Source: Bretschneidera sinensis (Eukaryota > Streptophyta > Magnoliopsida > Brassicales > Akaniaceae). From it: 64,000 bases of DNA. Below, in pieces: positions 35,640 through 47,500 of the stretch. The stretch is taken from the NCBI GenBank assembly GCA_023935145.1, contig CM043700.1, positions 29,063,001-29,127,000 on the forward strand. The letters are read 5' to 3'. The notes below the pieces were generated by a model, which saw only the letters and a list, made by a program, of their open reading frames with translations, made no database searches and was not told where the DNA came from. The position numbers were made by a program, and so were the translations under genes. The stretch's first letter is position 1. Every line of letters begins with the position of its first letter.

Positions 35640-38080
35640 TTGGAGTCCAAAACCTGGAAGCAGCAAAAGAGGACTGAGAATAGTAGGTTTCAGACAAGAA
35701 TGGTAGTTTGTCCGTTGACTTTTAAGTTTGTTACTACCATTGTCTTTGCATTCCCTCCTTTCTTTCGCCCATCGTATATATATCGGACATTCTTTTAACC
35801 CCGGTACGAGATACTTTTCTGGTTCTTAAAAATCTTATTTTTTATAATAAAAGAGCTTATTTTGATTTTATTTTTAAAAATAATATAATTTTTATCATGT
35901 CAACAAATAAAAAAATAATTTGTATTAATATTTCTTATAATATAATATAATATTTAAATTAATCCTTAAAAGATTAAACTTATTTCTGTAACCATTCTTC
36001 CTTACCTTCGTCTCTTTCTTTTAACTTCACCTCCTTTTAAAAATAAAAAACTTAAATCAACAAAATCTCTTTTTTCGTTCTCTTCATTTGATTTGGATCT
36101 TATATACAAAATAAAAATAGTTTTAACTTTTATTCATCCAAAATGAAAGTGCAAGGAACAAATTAAAAGCGAGGGGCGAAATACAATCTCCTGCTTAGTG
36201 CCCAACAGACCTTACATATCCTGTTGATGCTAGTGGACCTTAGCTTGTGCAAGGACACCCACCACTAAGAATGCTTCTGTCGAGCATTTTATCACGTAGG
36301 TAATGACACGCAAACCCAAAAACTGGGTGAGTTCTATTCTTGTAAATATTATTAGTTCTTTGGGGGGTTTTGATTGTTAAGAATGGAATTTGGAGAAAGA
36401 AGACCGGTTGGTTTGACGGTTTGTACTGATAATTGGGTCCTTCGAAATTTGACAATCTTTTGCTCTTATTTGTTTATCTTTCATTTTTTGGCAGTTACAC
36501 TTTATTTTGACCCAAAAACACCATAAAATGTTATTTTTTCTTTTTCGATAATAACTATAAAATGTTATTTTTTCTTTTTCGATAATAACCATAAAATGTT
36601 AGACAAAAGAATGAAGGTTCAAATTTGTTTTTAAAAGTCACTGAGATTTTAGTTGGGTAGTTATTTTAAGAGATCTGATATGGAAGTATATTATGAATTT
36701 GGAGAATTTAATTTGCCCTTGTTTAGAGAAAGAAAAAAAAGGGAAAAAATCATAAGTTTTTTTTTTTTTTTTTTGGGTCAAAAAGGATGCTGTTAGATGA
36801 GAGAGATGATTTTAAAGAAGAGGGAGGGTTAGAGTAAAGAGATGAAGTTAATTTGAACCTCATGTCAAACTACAATGATTATTGATGTAATTTACTTTTT
36901 TTTGCTTGATGATATGGTAAAAAATATCGTATTTTAATAAATAAGTTTAAAACAATCTATATTGAAAAATAAGATTTTTAACTACCCTTCAATCCCTGTT
37001 TGGGAAAAAGCTCCATGTTCAATTGCTCATCTTTATCCTTTTTTTAAAACTAAATCTTATGATCTCTTCAAAAAAACAAAAAAGGGTCCCTTCTCTTTAA
37101 GTCGAACGAGGCCAGTGCAGGTGGTTGTTTTTTCTTAAAGTCGAACGAACACAGTCTCGACTTTGATTTCTGTTTCTGCTTTAAATTTTGATTGCGATTT
37201 CGGTCTCTGCTACAAATTTTGGCTTCGATTTATGTTTTTGCTTCAAATTCCGGCATCGATTTCGCATATTTGTTTGAAGTTTCAAGTATTTCTCTTTGTT
37301 TTGTTTCGTTATATCAAATTAATTTTTTTTTCCTTTTCTACTCTTGTATTATGAGATATGGTTTTCTAACTCCTGCTTAGCATGTGGGATGAAAATTTCT
37401 TCCATTTATAATCTGGTTTGATTCCCAAATAAATGGAGGTTAGTTCAACCCTCACTTAAAGAAAAAGACGTCTATTCGTTGATTTCAAGTGAGTATGCTT
37501 CGGTTTAACTCCGGCTTTGATTCATCTATTCGTCCCATAAATAGGTAATGTTGCAACGTCTCTTTCTCTCTCCCCGATAACACTTTTTTGTTTTTTTCTA
37601 TGGGGTCTCTTTCTCTTAAATACTTAGAAAATGATTTGTAGAAAACTGGAAAGTGCTCATATTTAATATGATGAATGATTGGACTTTATTAAGACTAGTG
37701 AACCTGAACCAATACGTATAGAAAACCATGAAATAAAGATCAAGAAGAGAGTTCAAGATTTTCTTTTTTCTATTGAGAATAGAGTAGCTTAGGCAAGAAT
37801 TTAGAATAAATTATATACTCGTGAGTATGGCAGTGGAACCCATTGCATTGCGCAATTGCTATGCTATAGTACAAGTAATACAGTTTTGTCTAACCAATGA
37901 CCAACGAGGTTGCATTCAGATTGAAAAAAAAATTACATAAGTTGCATTGTCTACAATTTTGAGGCATCGAATAATTAGATCCTAGTTTTGCTGAAATCCG
38001 AATCTTATCTTGCTTGTCCAGAGTCCAGACACCATATTAATGCAAATACACTACATATAACTTAACTCCTGCATTAATCT
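35640..38080. other. AT-rich intergenic, small repeats, no gene
   Basis: No supported gene. It contains a 34 bp tandem repeat (36523-36601) and, near 37160-37275, three loose repeats of TTTTGATTGCGATTTCGGTC type. A minus-strand open frame at 36240-36455 ends with SGGCPCTS but has no other support. Confidence 0.5.
36523..36601 (+). repeat. 34 bp tandem repeat, 2.3 copies
   Basis: ATAAAATGTTATTTTTTCTT with TTTCGATAATAAC starts at 36523 and 36557, and a partial third copy starts at 36591. The copies are almost identical. Confidence 0.9.
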
Positions 38081-38086
38081 GTGCAG

Positions 38087-38986
38087 GGACTAATGGAGCA
38101 CCATAGAGAAATAGTAGAATACTTCAACCGTAGGGGAGTTTCTGCTATACTTCTCTTTAGAAAGATCTGTTACGTCGGATGGTTTCAGTGCTTGCAAACT
38201 CCTCCGATCGCTATGCTAAGCTATTAAATGGAACCCACAAGTTTCATGTGCATTCTACAGAGGAGGTTCTCTCTCTCTCTTTCTCTCTCTCTATCTCTCT
38301 TACAAGCCTAAAATCAACTCCACATTGTTGATAAATGATTCGAAGGAAGTGGAGATGACAACTACCAAGGCTTTCAGATACTTTAATAGCACCTGCCATA
38401 TCATACTGTATTATGAGGATTTCATTAAGAACCATACAGTAAGGAATTATAACAATGTCTTGTTAATTTTTTTTCCTTTGATAAGTAATAATGTCATATT
38501 AAACCTCGAAGAAAACAACTCTTTATAGAACACTTACAGCCAGTACCATCATACCAGTTGCTTATCACATTAAACACACCCTCTAACCTGTAATTTGGTT
38601 TTATTTTCCCTTAGTGTTTGTTAAAGTTTGATAAGTTTTCCGTATATGTTGCTAATCCATTCTTAAATTTTGAAACTTCCTTACTGTCAAGCTCCATGAA
38701 ATAGTTTATTTTAAAATACTTATATTAATTGACTTTGTTAGGTAGATGGTAATGTTAGAATTCTGGTCATGTAAAATTAGTATTCTAATCATGGGCTAGG
38801 TATTTGTTCTTAATTCAAAAACTAAAAGATGTTCAAGAGTTTTTCAGCATCCCACATATGGATTTAACGAGTCGCCAAGTTAAAATACACAAAGGTTCAT
38901 TGTTCGACCACATTAAGAACTGGGATGACGTCAACATGACACTCAATGGAACAAAGTATGAGCAATTCCTTCACATTGACTATTAG
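38087..38986 (+). pseudogene. Sulfotransferase-like (P-loop, NodH-like) gene fragment
   Basis: Three pieces look like the last exons of a plant P-loop sulfotransferase-like protein. After an acceptor at 38086 comes GLMEHHREIVEYFNRRGVSA. A one-base loss near 38163 then shifts frame, and MVSVLANSSDRYAKLLNGTH continues in another frame. A CT-rich tract (38270-38303) breaks the frame again before YKPKINSTLL and EMTTTKAFRYFNST. That piece ends at a GTAAGG donor (38439). After an intron, a last exon ending at the TAG at 38984-38986 contains KDVQEFFSIPHMDLTSRQVK and NWDDVNMTLNGTKYEQF. The 5' half, with the P-loop, is not found upstream. Family assignment is from memory of these motifs. Confidence 0.6.
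38270..38303 (+). repeat. (CT)n tract inside the sulfotransferase-like exon
   Basis: CTCTCTCTCTCTTTCTCTCT and following CTCTATCTCTCTT replace coding sequence between two frames that both look like the same exon. The tract length is not a multiple that restores frame. Confidence 0.8.
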
Positions 38987-39027
38987 AATGAATCTGCATC
39001 TAACTTAAAAGGAAATATGTGAATAGC

Positions 39028-40212
39028 TGTAGACTGAGGTTTCAACCCAAGAGGGGGGTGAATTGGGTTAATAAAAACTTTCGCTAATTAATTACAAGTT
39101 TATTAAAACAGATAAATCCACAAGCATGTAAACAAGTAATGTGTTGTAAACAAAAAAATTTAAGGAATAGAAGATGCAAACTCGGTTTATAGTGGTTTGA
39201 CAATATCATATTCGTTCCGACCCTATGTCCACTCTCTTCAAGGAATCTCTTTGAAGCAATTCACTAAAACTCTTAGTCGTGTAATTTCACGGGTGTTGCA
39301 CAAGCCTTACAAACAGCATCTTCCTCTTTGAAGCTTATCCTTTCATCTCGAAAGCTAATCTTTTCCTTTCGGAAGCTAATCTTTTTACAATAAATATGAG
39401 TTGCTGTAAAGTAAATGCTAGAGAGACAGCAATGAAAGCTTATACAACTGAATAATATCTCTCTTTCAAGGTGAAGCTTGAAGAATGGCTCAACAATAAA
39501 TATTTCAAAGCTTTTGTGTATTAGTGAGCAAAAACTTGATTAAATGTATAATCTCTCTTTTTTAAATGCTCATTGGAGTAGGTTTATATAGCCTTGAATT
39601 AATATGACTGTTTTGTATTGACTTGGAATGTTTTGGTGCATTTAGTGCTCAAGCCTCGCGTCTCAACGGTCATAATTTTTGAATTACCAGTCGATTGGGT
39701 CTTAGTACCAGTCTACTAGGTCAAGCGAAAAGTATCATTTTTAAGGCTATGTATAGTACCAGTCGACTGGGAACTTTCTGTCCAAAATACCAGTCAACTG
39801 GTATGAAGCACCCAGTCAACTGGGGACACACTGTCCTATATACCAGTCTTCTGGTATAAGTACCAAGTCTTTTGGTCTAAGTACCCAGTCGATTGGGTTG
39901 CCATTTAACCTAGTTTTTCATTCTTTGAAATGTTTTTGACTTATAAACGTTTGAATGAATAGTTTTGTTAAAATACTTTTTCAAAATGAGCCATAAGACA
40001 AGCTTATTACCTGAACAAGTTAGATTTACAACTTGTTTCAATACCTTAATCCTATACTAGATCTTCTATCTTGACTTGGTGTCTGATTTGGGTTGAGTTC
40101 TTGCGTCTTGATTCTTGGCTGTATGTTTTTATCGTTTAAAACACTTAGATGGCACTGTTAGTATATTTAGACTTGTGTTTTGTCATCAATAAAATTTAGA
40201 TGAGGGTCAACA
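39028..40212 (+). mobile_element. Solo LTR, 1185 bp, with palindrome cluster
   Basis: It starts TGTAGACTGAGGTTTCAAC and ends GATGAGGGTCAACA, flanked by ATAGC (39023-39027) and ATAAC (40213-40217), a 5 bp duplication with one G/A difference. A TATA-like TTTATATAG is at about 39588 and AATAAA lies near the end, so the LTR reads on the plus strand. AACCCAAGAGGGGGGTGAAT near the start is a sequence I associate with plant LTRs, but I cannot name the family. No internal part is present. It lies about 40 bp after the sulfotransferase-like pseudogene. Confidence 0.85.
39686..39900 (+). repeat. Eight CCAGTCGACTGG-type palindromes in the solo LTR
   Basis: Units are ACCAGTCGATTGGGT (39686), ACCAGTCTACTAGG (39707), ACCAGTCGACTGGGA (about 39758), ACCAGTCAACTGGTA (about 39788), CCCAGTCAACTGGGG (about 39810), ACCAGTCTTCTGGTA, ACCAAGTCTTTTGGT and CCCAGTCGATTGGGT. 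The arms are kept while the central TCGA varies to TCAA, TCTT, TCTA and TTTT. Spacing is irregular (about 20-50 bp). Confidence 0.9.
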
Positions 40213-40932
40213 ATAACCAACTTTAACTAATTTTTATTAGAGAAACTGGCAGGATACAACCTGTTTGGCTGGCAAAGTTGCATCGTAGAAGGGAAAGACT
40301 GTATTAGTTGATGCTTGCGGCGTTTTCAACCATTCTTTTTATGATCTTGTTTATGTATTGTAGTTATGAGTAGTTGAATGGGATATGACTATTTGCTGTA
40401 ATGGACCAATTGTTAGCAATGTGGAAGTGCCCTTAAATTTAGTTTGTATGTGGAAGCTTTTCAGTTGTTGTGGTAAATTACAATTTTGGCATGTGTAATA
40501 TGTTATTTCTCTGGACCATTACAAGCTTGTTGCATTGCAAGCATTTGAAGAGTCATTTAATAGGGTTCATGAAGTCAAAGAAAAGCAAGAATGGCATTCT
40601 CTGTGAAAAGCATTTGTAAATGAAACTATTGTCTTATCCTTTTTCTTCACCCTCTTTTCTAGTGCAGAATGTCAATATCATATATAATACCTTGTTTACA
40701 ATTGCTTCATGATTGAAGCTTACATTTTTGTAATGTAACTGATTAGAGAAACTGATAGTACATAACTTAATCTTACATCGTTGTTAAAGAGGATAATTAG
40801 AGGGGTATAAGATGGCTTGGGATAATAGCTAAATTTTGATAAGTCTGCACTAGTCTTCAAACAAAAATTCTCTAAAAACCATTAGCATAAATCACTAATA
40901 TTTCATTACCAAAAACAAAACTATCTATTTCC

Positions 40933-41250
40933 CATCACTTCACCACATAAGCATGTACAAAATTAGTGCTTAACAGTAAAAACTCTTACATCATATATTA
41001 TCCACATATTTCTCATCACTTGACCATATAAGCATGTACAAAATTAGTGCTTGACACTAAAAGCACTTACATCATATATTATCCAATTATTTTTTATCAC
41101 TTGACCACATAAGCATGTACAAAATTAGTGCTTGACACTAGAAGCACTTACATCATATATTATCCACCTATTTCTCATCACTTGACCACTTAAGCATATA
41201 CAAAACTATAAAATTAGTGCTTGACAACGTAAGCACATACAAAAAGTAAT
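40933..41250 (+). repeat. 81 bp tandem array, about four copies, hairpin in each unit
   Basis: Units start CATCACTTGACCACATAAGC at 40933, 41014, 41095 and 41176, exactly 81 bp apart. Each has GCATGTACAAAATTAGTGCTT and a downstream AAGCACTT, so AGTGCTT can pair with AAGCACT over a loop of about nine bases. Units two and three keep the perfect stem; unit four keeps GTGCTT/AAGCAC; unit one has lost it. No coding frame runs through. Confidence 0.9.
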
Positions 41251-41399
41251 ATCATGGCACTACAAAAAGGTGGATTCCAAAATAAAAAATTTCCCAACAT
41301 AACTTATTATGAATTTTTCCTTTTCCCATCGACCTTTAATTTGCTTGAAGAACTCGAAATTGGGGATTCCAAACTTTGAATCAAACTTCTGTACCTCCT

Positions 41400-41960
41400 T
41401 GCATTAGATGCAACAAGTAAACTCTTCTGTGTAGGTCATATTGGTGCTGCAGTAGGCTTTGTTGGTGTTGCAGTAGGCTCTGTTTGAGCTGTAGTAGGCC
41501 CTGTAGGTGTTGCACTCCCATTTTTCTTTATCTCCTAATTCAAACAAAAACATAAGAACATTTTTTTTAAATAAATAACAAAAACAAAGGCATATTAAAA
41601 GGTATATCAAACAAAGCCCACCTGCATTGGAAAATTATTTAGCATACATTTCTTTGCCCATTCCCATTATGCTTTCTTTTCCTCCCAAGTATAGTAACCA
41701 CACATTTTCTCGGTCCACTCACATACAATATTGGCACAAGCAGTATGGTCTACACTAATAAAATTTGCTAATTCAGTTGCATTCTTATGAATTAACAAAA
41801 GAAAAGGAAAGTTAAAAGCATAAACAACCACATGTTTGACTCATATCATATTGAGAGAACTTGAACTCAAATACATATAAAAAATATTAACCTGATCAAG
41901 GATTGGATAAGGAGATCAAACTTTAAGGCAGTGGAATCCACTTACTGCCTCAACAAAGCC
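41400..41960 (-). pseudogene. Possible gene remnant with a Thr/Pro-rich repeat end
   Basis: On the minus strand 41430-41530 reads ATPTGPTTAQTEPTATPTKP, from a 21 bp-like DNA repeat (GCAGTAGGCTTTGTTGGT on the plus strand). Upstream, about 41640-41790 reads NATELANFIS and CANIVCEWTEKMCGYYTWEE before a stop. A T-rich tract and CAG near 41932 could be an acceptor. The pieces look like a small eroded gene or transposon-linked gene, and I do not recognise the family. Confidence 0.3.
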
Positions 41961-42401
41961 AAGACAACAAGGTTATGATTACACTGCCCTATAAATATAC
42001 AGTAGCAGCAACAAACTTAATTTAAAAAATGTCATATGTAGTCATCTTTTATGTTTCATTATTCACTTTTATCACTTTCCTTCTGAATTCATAAAATTTC
42101 AGAAAATGCATGCATGTTCAGATAAAAAGAGTATTGTGGTCGATCCTATTGACACCAAAGTCCATGCATTAGAAATGGAAATTCTTATACTTGTACTCAA
42201 ACATTAATATTAAAAAAAAGCTAAGAGTCATTTGAATATATACCAAAACCATCTCCAGGGATTTCCACATATTACATAATGTTTGGAAACTAACCTAAAA
42301 ATAAAACATAGTGCTTAATCCTTGAATTTCAGTTTAAATTCAACATAAAGAAACATTACAATCACTTTACAAAAATGGAAAAAAGGAAATATATATAGAA
42401 C

Positions 42402-42404
<3 letters not shown>

Positions 42405-42451
<47 letters not shown>

Positions 42452-42466
42452 AACACACACACACAC
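42405..42466 (+). repeat. (TA)22 followed by (AC)7 microsatellite
   Basis: An uninterrupted TA tract runs 42405-42449 and an AC tract 42453-42466. It is likely variable in length between individuals. Confidence 0.95.
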
Positions 42467-43205
42467 ATAATTTGATAACAAAAATATCCACTTTCTTATA
42501 TGTTCAAGTACCGATAATTATTTCATTAAAAGTGAAAAAAGGTAAAAAAAAAAAAAAAACAGTACTTACAACAAATCAGAAGCAAGAACAACACCTCCCA
42601 GACTGTCAATTCGGATGATAGTAGACTTATATTTTTTGGAATCTAAGAAAAAAATGAAGTAGTCATTAGGAAAAGAAATTACTATCAAAGAAGATGAGAA
42701 GAACTAGTAGCTAATCAGGAAAAGTAATAATACAGTAAAACGCTTTAAGCTCAACAATCTTAGTGTTCGGAGCAAAAAAAAAACATCATGCTTTTTAATA
42801 CGAAAAATAAATTAACAACACGGTATAAACTATTTAATAACCACAAACCAAAAGATTTCATAAATTGAGTACAACCAACAAAGAATTCCTAAAAGCTGTG
42901 AGAGTTCCCCTGAAATTGAAAACGGGAACATGCAAGTGTACCAAAGTACAAAAAAAAATTAAAGTGAATGGGATAGCATGTATTGAACTTGTTGAGAAGA
43001 TTGAGGAATATTTTGTAGTAATAAAATATTAAACATGTTTTTTTTTTTTCCATTGAACACTATGTTTATGGTTTAGTTCCTCATGCAAAATCATTAGCCC
43101 CATGCCCCCATCTAGTGTGTATTATGCTTCTCTTAAAAAAAAAAAAAACACTAAGATTTGTACTTACCAAACCATACTAAAAAATCCGTTCCAATGCCTT
43201 TTCCA

Positions 43206-43270
43206 CGCGAAATGGAAGCCAAACAATGTTGAGAGAACGCGAAATGGAAGCCAAACGACGTTGAGAGAAC
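43206..43270 (-). repeat. Short tandem duplication, GCGAAATGGAAGCC unit
   Basis: CGCGAAATGGAAGCCAAACA with ATGTTGAGAGAA is repeated once with minor changes, followed by a third partial ACCAAATCGAAGCC unit. Confidence 0.8.
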
Positions 43271-44147
43271 ACCAAATCGAAGCCAGAAAATAGAAATCGA
43301 ACCCAGAAGGGCGAAATTGACCCCAGAATCGCAAAATTGAAGCTGGAGAAACAGTACATAACAAAGCCTAAAATTGCATATGTATAGGACAAAACTTTTC
43401 AATTTCATTCAACTGATCAGGGGTTAAGGATTCAAAATTACTAGAAAACTAATTTTAGTCGAAAGTTACAAAAATTCCCCAGGCTTATAGCACACATGTG
43501 AGCCATACGTTTAGCTTTAACGTCTGAAATGAACAGAACAAAACAAAAAGGTTGATTGAGCCAATTCAAATACTTGAAGGGTTGATTGAAGCAAATTAAA
43601 ACCTCATGGGTTAATTGGCACATTTGGTAAACCTCAAGAGAAAAAATATAGTTTTTTTTAAAAAAAAAAAAAATTATTCAAGAAAACACAAGGGAATAAG
43701 AAGGGTGTTAGCATATCCATATGATACTTATCTCAAATAAAAAAAATATAAAAAATAAGAGTGAGTTATATATATAATTTGGGTCCAAGACTCATGAGCT
43801 TAAGCTTTCAAGTTCGTGTGATCTCCCGCCATGTGAAACACTCTTGACTTTAACAAAGAGGATAAGTACATATAAGTCTAGACTTACAATTGCAACATTT
43901 AAGTCTTCAGATTTTCAAATTTTTTTAAATGTCATTTTTGTTGTCAATTTCAAGCTATCAAAGTTTTTTATTTAATTATTTTTTTTTACCGAGATGATCT
44001 AACATATCTTCATCACTTACACAACAACCCTCCTTATTTATAAGTGAGTTGTTGGGCTAAAAATTCCAACTCAACGTCTCAACGCATTTAAATATGTTTG
44101 ACTTGCGGCAATAACTATTGAGATAAAGGTTATTGGTTTAAACCAAT

Positions 44148-44760
44148 GTATTAAAAGGCGCTGGTAGTATGCGCCCGGGGCGAAGCGGACCAAAAAAGCC
44201 CTAGAGCACCCCCATTTAGGCGTTTTGTTACTGGACATTCGCCTTTAATGTTAGGGTGTTCGCTCGGGGCGTAGGCCTTATGAAGGTTTTTTAAAAAGCT
44301 TAAAATTTAGAAAAAATGCAAGTTAAATGCTAAAACTCATGACCTAAGGGTCATAAATCTTAACCATTAAGCTAGTGTTCTTGTTGTAATATCATTACAC
44401 TTCATAAATATATTAGATGTTATATAGTTTAGTAATAATTACAAACTATTTAATTAATCACTTACAAGTTACAACAATATAATTATATAAGTTATACTCC
44501 TTATAATTTTTATATATATATATATATATATTAATATTTATAAAATTATAATTATTACGTTATAGAGAGTTAGTAAAGTATTAAATTTTGATAAAAATTA
44601 ATTAATTAAAATAATTTTTATTATTCTAATTAATTTTTTATTATTATTTTATTAAAATTTTGAAACGCCTCGACGTATTGAAAACACTTACGTCCCAACG
44701 CCTCGAGGCAAAACACCTCCCCCAACACCTTCATATATGAAAACAATAGTTTAAACTAGC
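44148..44760. repeat. MITE-like element with AGGCG-type ends
   Basis: The left end ATGTATTAAAAGGCGCTGG and the right-side CGCCTCGACGTATTGAAAAC and ACGCCTCGAGGCAAAACACC are loosely inverted. The centre is AT-rich. GC-rich palindromes such as CGCCTCGAGGC sit near the ends. A related element surrounds the copia insertion at 54515-63184. Exact ends and target duplication are unclear. Confidence 0.5.
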
Positions 44761-46296
44761 TGAGTTAATTAAATTGGACCCATATCCAATTTATTTCATG
44801 TAAAACGGTACTTGTCAATTAATTGACGGTACAAAATGCTTACAAATCATCCTAATTTTGTTTAAAATGATCCCAAACCTTATTAGTTAAACTAAATTGC
44901 AAGAAAGCAAGGAGGTTAAGAACGAGATTAAAATGTTTTAACTGCGTCTTTTTCTACCAATTAATACCTATATATATGTCGTCTTATATGAAAACAAAAA
45001 AGAATACTTTTCCATATTAATTAATCCTCTTAGTAACATTTGAATTGGACGACAGAGATAATATTGAACAAAATTGCAAGTTTGAAGACTTAAATGATAA
45101 GTTAAAACAGAGTACTAATTTAACCAAAAGAAAATATTTCTGGGGACCTTATCAAGGTCAATTGATCACTAGCTTAATTCATCATTTGCATAAAAAAAAA
45201 TCAGCTAGATTGGGCAATAGCCAATCTATTTGCATAAAATTAATTTATTTCCTTAAGGATTTATGGCACATAATTAGGTTTCTTGAGGATGGAGCTGCCA
45301 CCTCATTGTTGCAAAGTCAACATTTTATAGGCAAGCAATGCTAGCTAGTAATTGCAATTTGCAGATCATGAAATGATTTGCAAGCAACCCTTGCATTTGC
45401 GATTTGTTTTGTGTGTTGCGTGTGAATCAAAAGGTGATAGTTGCAGTAACTTTGAAGATAAGTAAAGTGCAATAGTGCATTGCGGCAGATGGAAGTTTCA
45501 CCTTCTGTAGTGGAAAATGGGAATCAAATATTATTTTTTTAAAGAAAAAAAGTATTACAGATAAGTTAGGCGCATCATATTAAATTCACTTCTCTGAGCA
45601 GATCAAAAGTAAATCATTCACATTTAAACTAGTGAATTTATAAAAATAAAATCTTAGTGATCTGACTATTGCGAATATAAAGATTAAAACCAACGAGCAA
45701 AAGCTTATTCCATTAGATCTCTGTCATTTCATTCAAACGGTTATAGTTAAAGATCACACATTTTATTGTGGCAGGTTCTACAATGTTCTACTCAAAAGTG
45801 AGACACTAATATATTTTCAAATAAAACAATAGATTTAGTGATAAAAAATATTGATATTCGATGATAAATTAATACATTTGATGATAAAAAATATTATAGA
45901 ATATATAAGCTTTATCATCAAATAATGAAAATTTTATTACTAAATGGATCATTTAAAAAAAAATTGTAATAACGAGATATGAATGCTCACTTTTGTTGTT
46001 GGCAAATGATTTCCTCTTCGATCTGTCGCAGCAACGATATCACCATGTGAACTAAATATAAAAAAGGATCTTTTCAACAGATCTGGTTTGAGTACAAAAA
46101 TTGACAAAACTGTAGTTTTTTGTGGGTCTGACATATGTTGATATAAAGTGTTAGTACTACTATATTCTTGTATCTCACGTGAGGCCTGAGTTTTGGAATT
46201 TAAGTTAATTTTGTTATATATACTATTTTTATAATCTTTATATATATCAAATAATGATTTGCTTCATTGACGGATCTATAAACTTTTGCTAACGAA

Positions 46297-46334
<38 letters not shown>

Positions 46335-47500
46335 ATTTTATAAAATAAATTATAAATATAGATATATATTTGAAAAAAATAATAAAACAACAATGACATT
46401 ATTTTTCCTAAAGTAAAAACATCTTCTTTTTTTTGTATTTTTTGACTTAAATACATAATTTATTGGATTTAGATATTTGTTGTTGGGAATTTTTTTCCTT
46501 GGTCTTGTTCTATAGTTAATATGTCACATTATTTAGAAATTAAATCCACAGTTTTTATTGAAATTAAAAGTACAAAAGAAAGCATAAATGGAAGGACAAA
46601 AGATAATGAAATTAAAAAAAAAAAAAAATCAGCTTGTACTACATATAAGCATATCCAAAACCCATTTAAATGTCATCTAGAGCTTCCGAAGATTCCTGCA
46701 TATACCAAACGATATTTTTCCACTCTTTCAGGACTCTCAACATTTCCACTAGCTAATAAACTTTAAATCATTGCACAGTTTGCAGAGAGTATCAGCATCC
46801 CAACCTCTGTGGCCAGGCTTCATTTTTACATCTTACAAGACCCATTTGAATGGAAACCATCGCAATTCAACATGTTGGCTTTGACGATTGTGAAGGACCT
46901 CCACACCAACCATCATTAAAATATGTTTAACTTGAGCATTTTCCGAATACGCACATCAAATGCATTTCAATCCCAATTTAATTGTCAAACACTTCAATAT
47001 GAACTTAGACAATATGTCTTACCTAGCAATCATTGTTCATATGATACTTGCAGGATCATCTACTGGCGACGAGCACAAAAATCCAACAACTAACTTATTA
47101 TACCAGAATACTTAACTTTAACATCACGTCATTATGGCCTTCAAGAAATCTGGGAGCCATTTCAAGTTCCATCATCCTATATACAATCTTCAAAATATTA
47201 GCAAAAGCCCCAATATCATTTTATTCTTTTATATCAAGTCACAGTTAGAAATGCATTGCATTAATTTTGATGCCCTTTGCAATACCAAAGGCACTTTCTG
47301 CCCAAGAATTAAAACAAGTACCCAAAATTTTCCATTGCCATAAGAGAAAAATTTTCCACTGCATGGTTATTAATGAACAAAATAAAAATGAAAATGAAAG
47401 TGTAGAGACAAAACACTAAATTGTGAAGTGACCTTTCTTTTCAGAAAACTAGTAAGTTTAATGATACCTTAGCCTTTGCAGTATTCTGATTAGATATTTG
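44761..47500. other. AT-rich intergenic, no gene recognised
   Basis: No supported gene. A (TA)n tract lies at 46301-46332. On the minus strand between about 46640 and 47340 the composition looks more gene-like, but every frame is broken and I could not assign it. Confidence 0.4.

Larger units (their letters stand above)
41961..44147. other. AT-rich intergenic with microsatellites
   Basis: No supported gene. It includes a (TA)n(AC)n tract (42405-42466) and a roughly 33 bp tandem duplication of CGCGAAATGGAAGCCAAACA near 43206-43270. That duplication creates overlapping minus-strand open frames without recognisable domains. Confidence 0.5.

Noticed and set aside
36240..36455. Minus-strand open frame ending SGGCPCTS
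   Set aside because: Short, low-complexity start, no splice support and no recognised domain.
39686..39900. Regular short repeats that might suggest a CRISPR array
   Set aside because: Units are degenerate palindromes with variable spacing inside a plant LTR; no identical repeats, unique spacers or cas genes.
43151..43408. Three overlapping minus-strand open frames of 66-85 codons
   Set aside because: They arise from a roughly 33 bp tandem duplication that keeps several frames open; no domain.
45045..45344. 99-codon open frame on the plus strand
   Set aside because: No recognisable motif and composition matches surrounding intergenic DNA.
46640..47340. Possible antisense pentatricopeptide-type remnant
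   Set aside because: Pieces look loosely coding on the minus strand, but no repeat periodicity or signature motif could be confirmed and all frames are broken.
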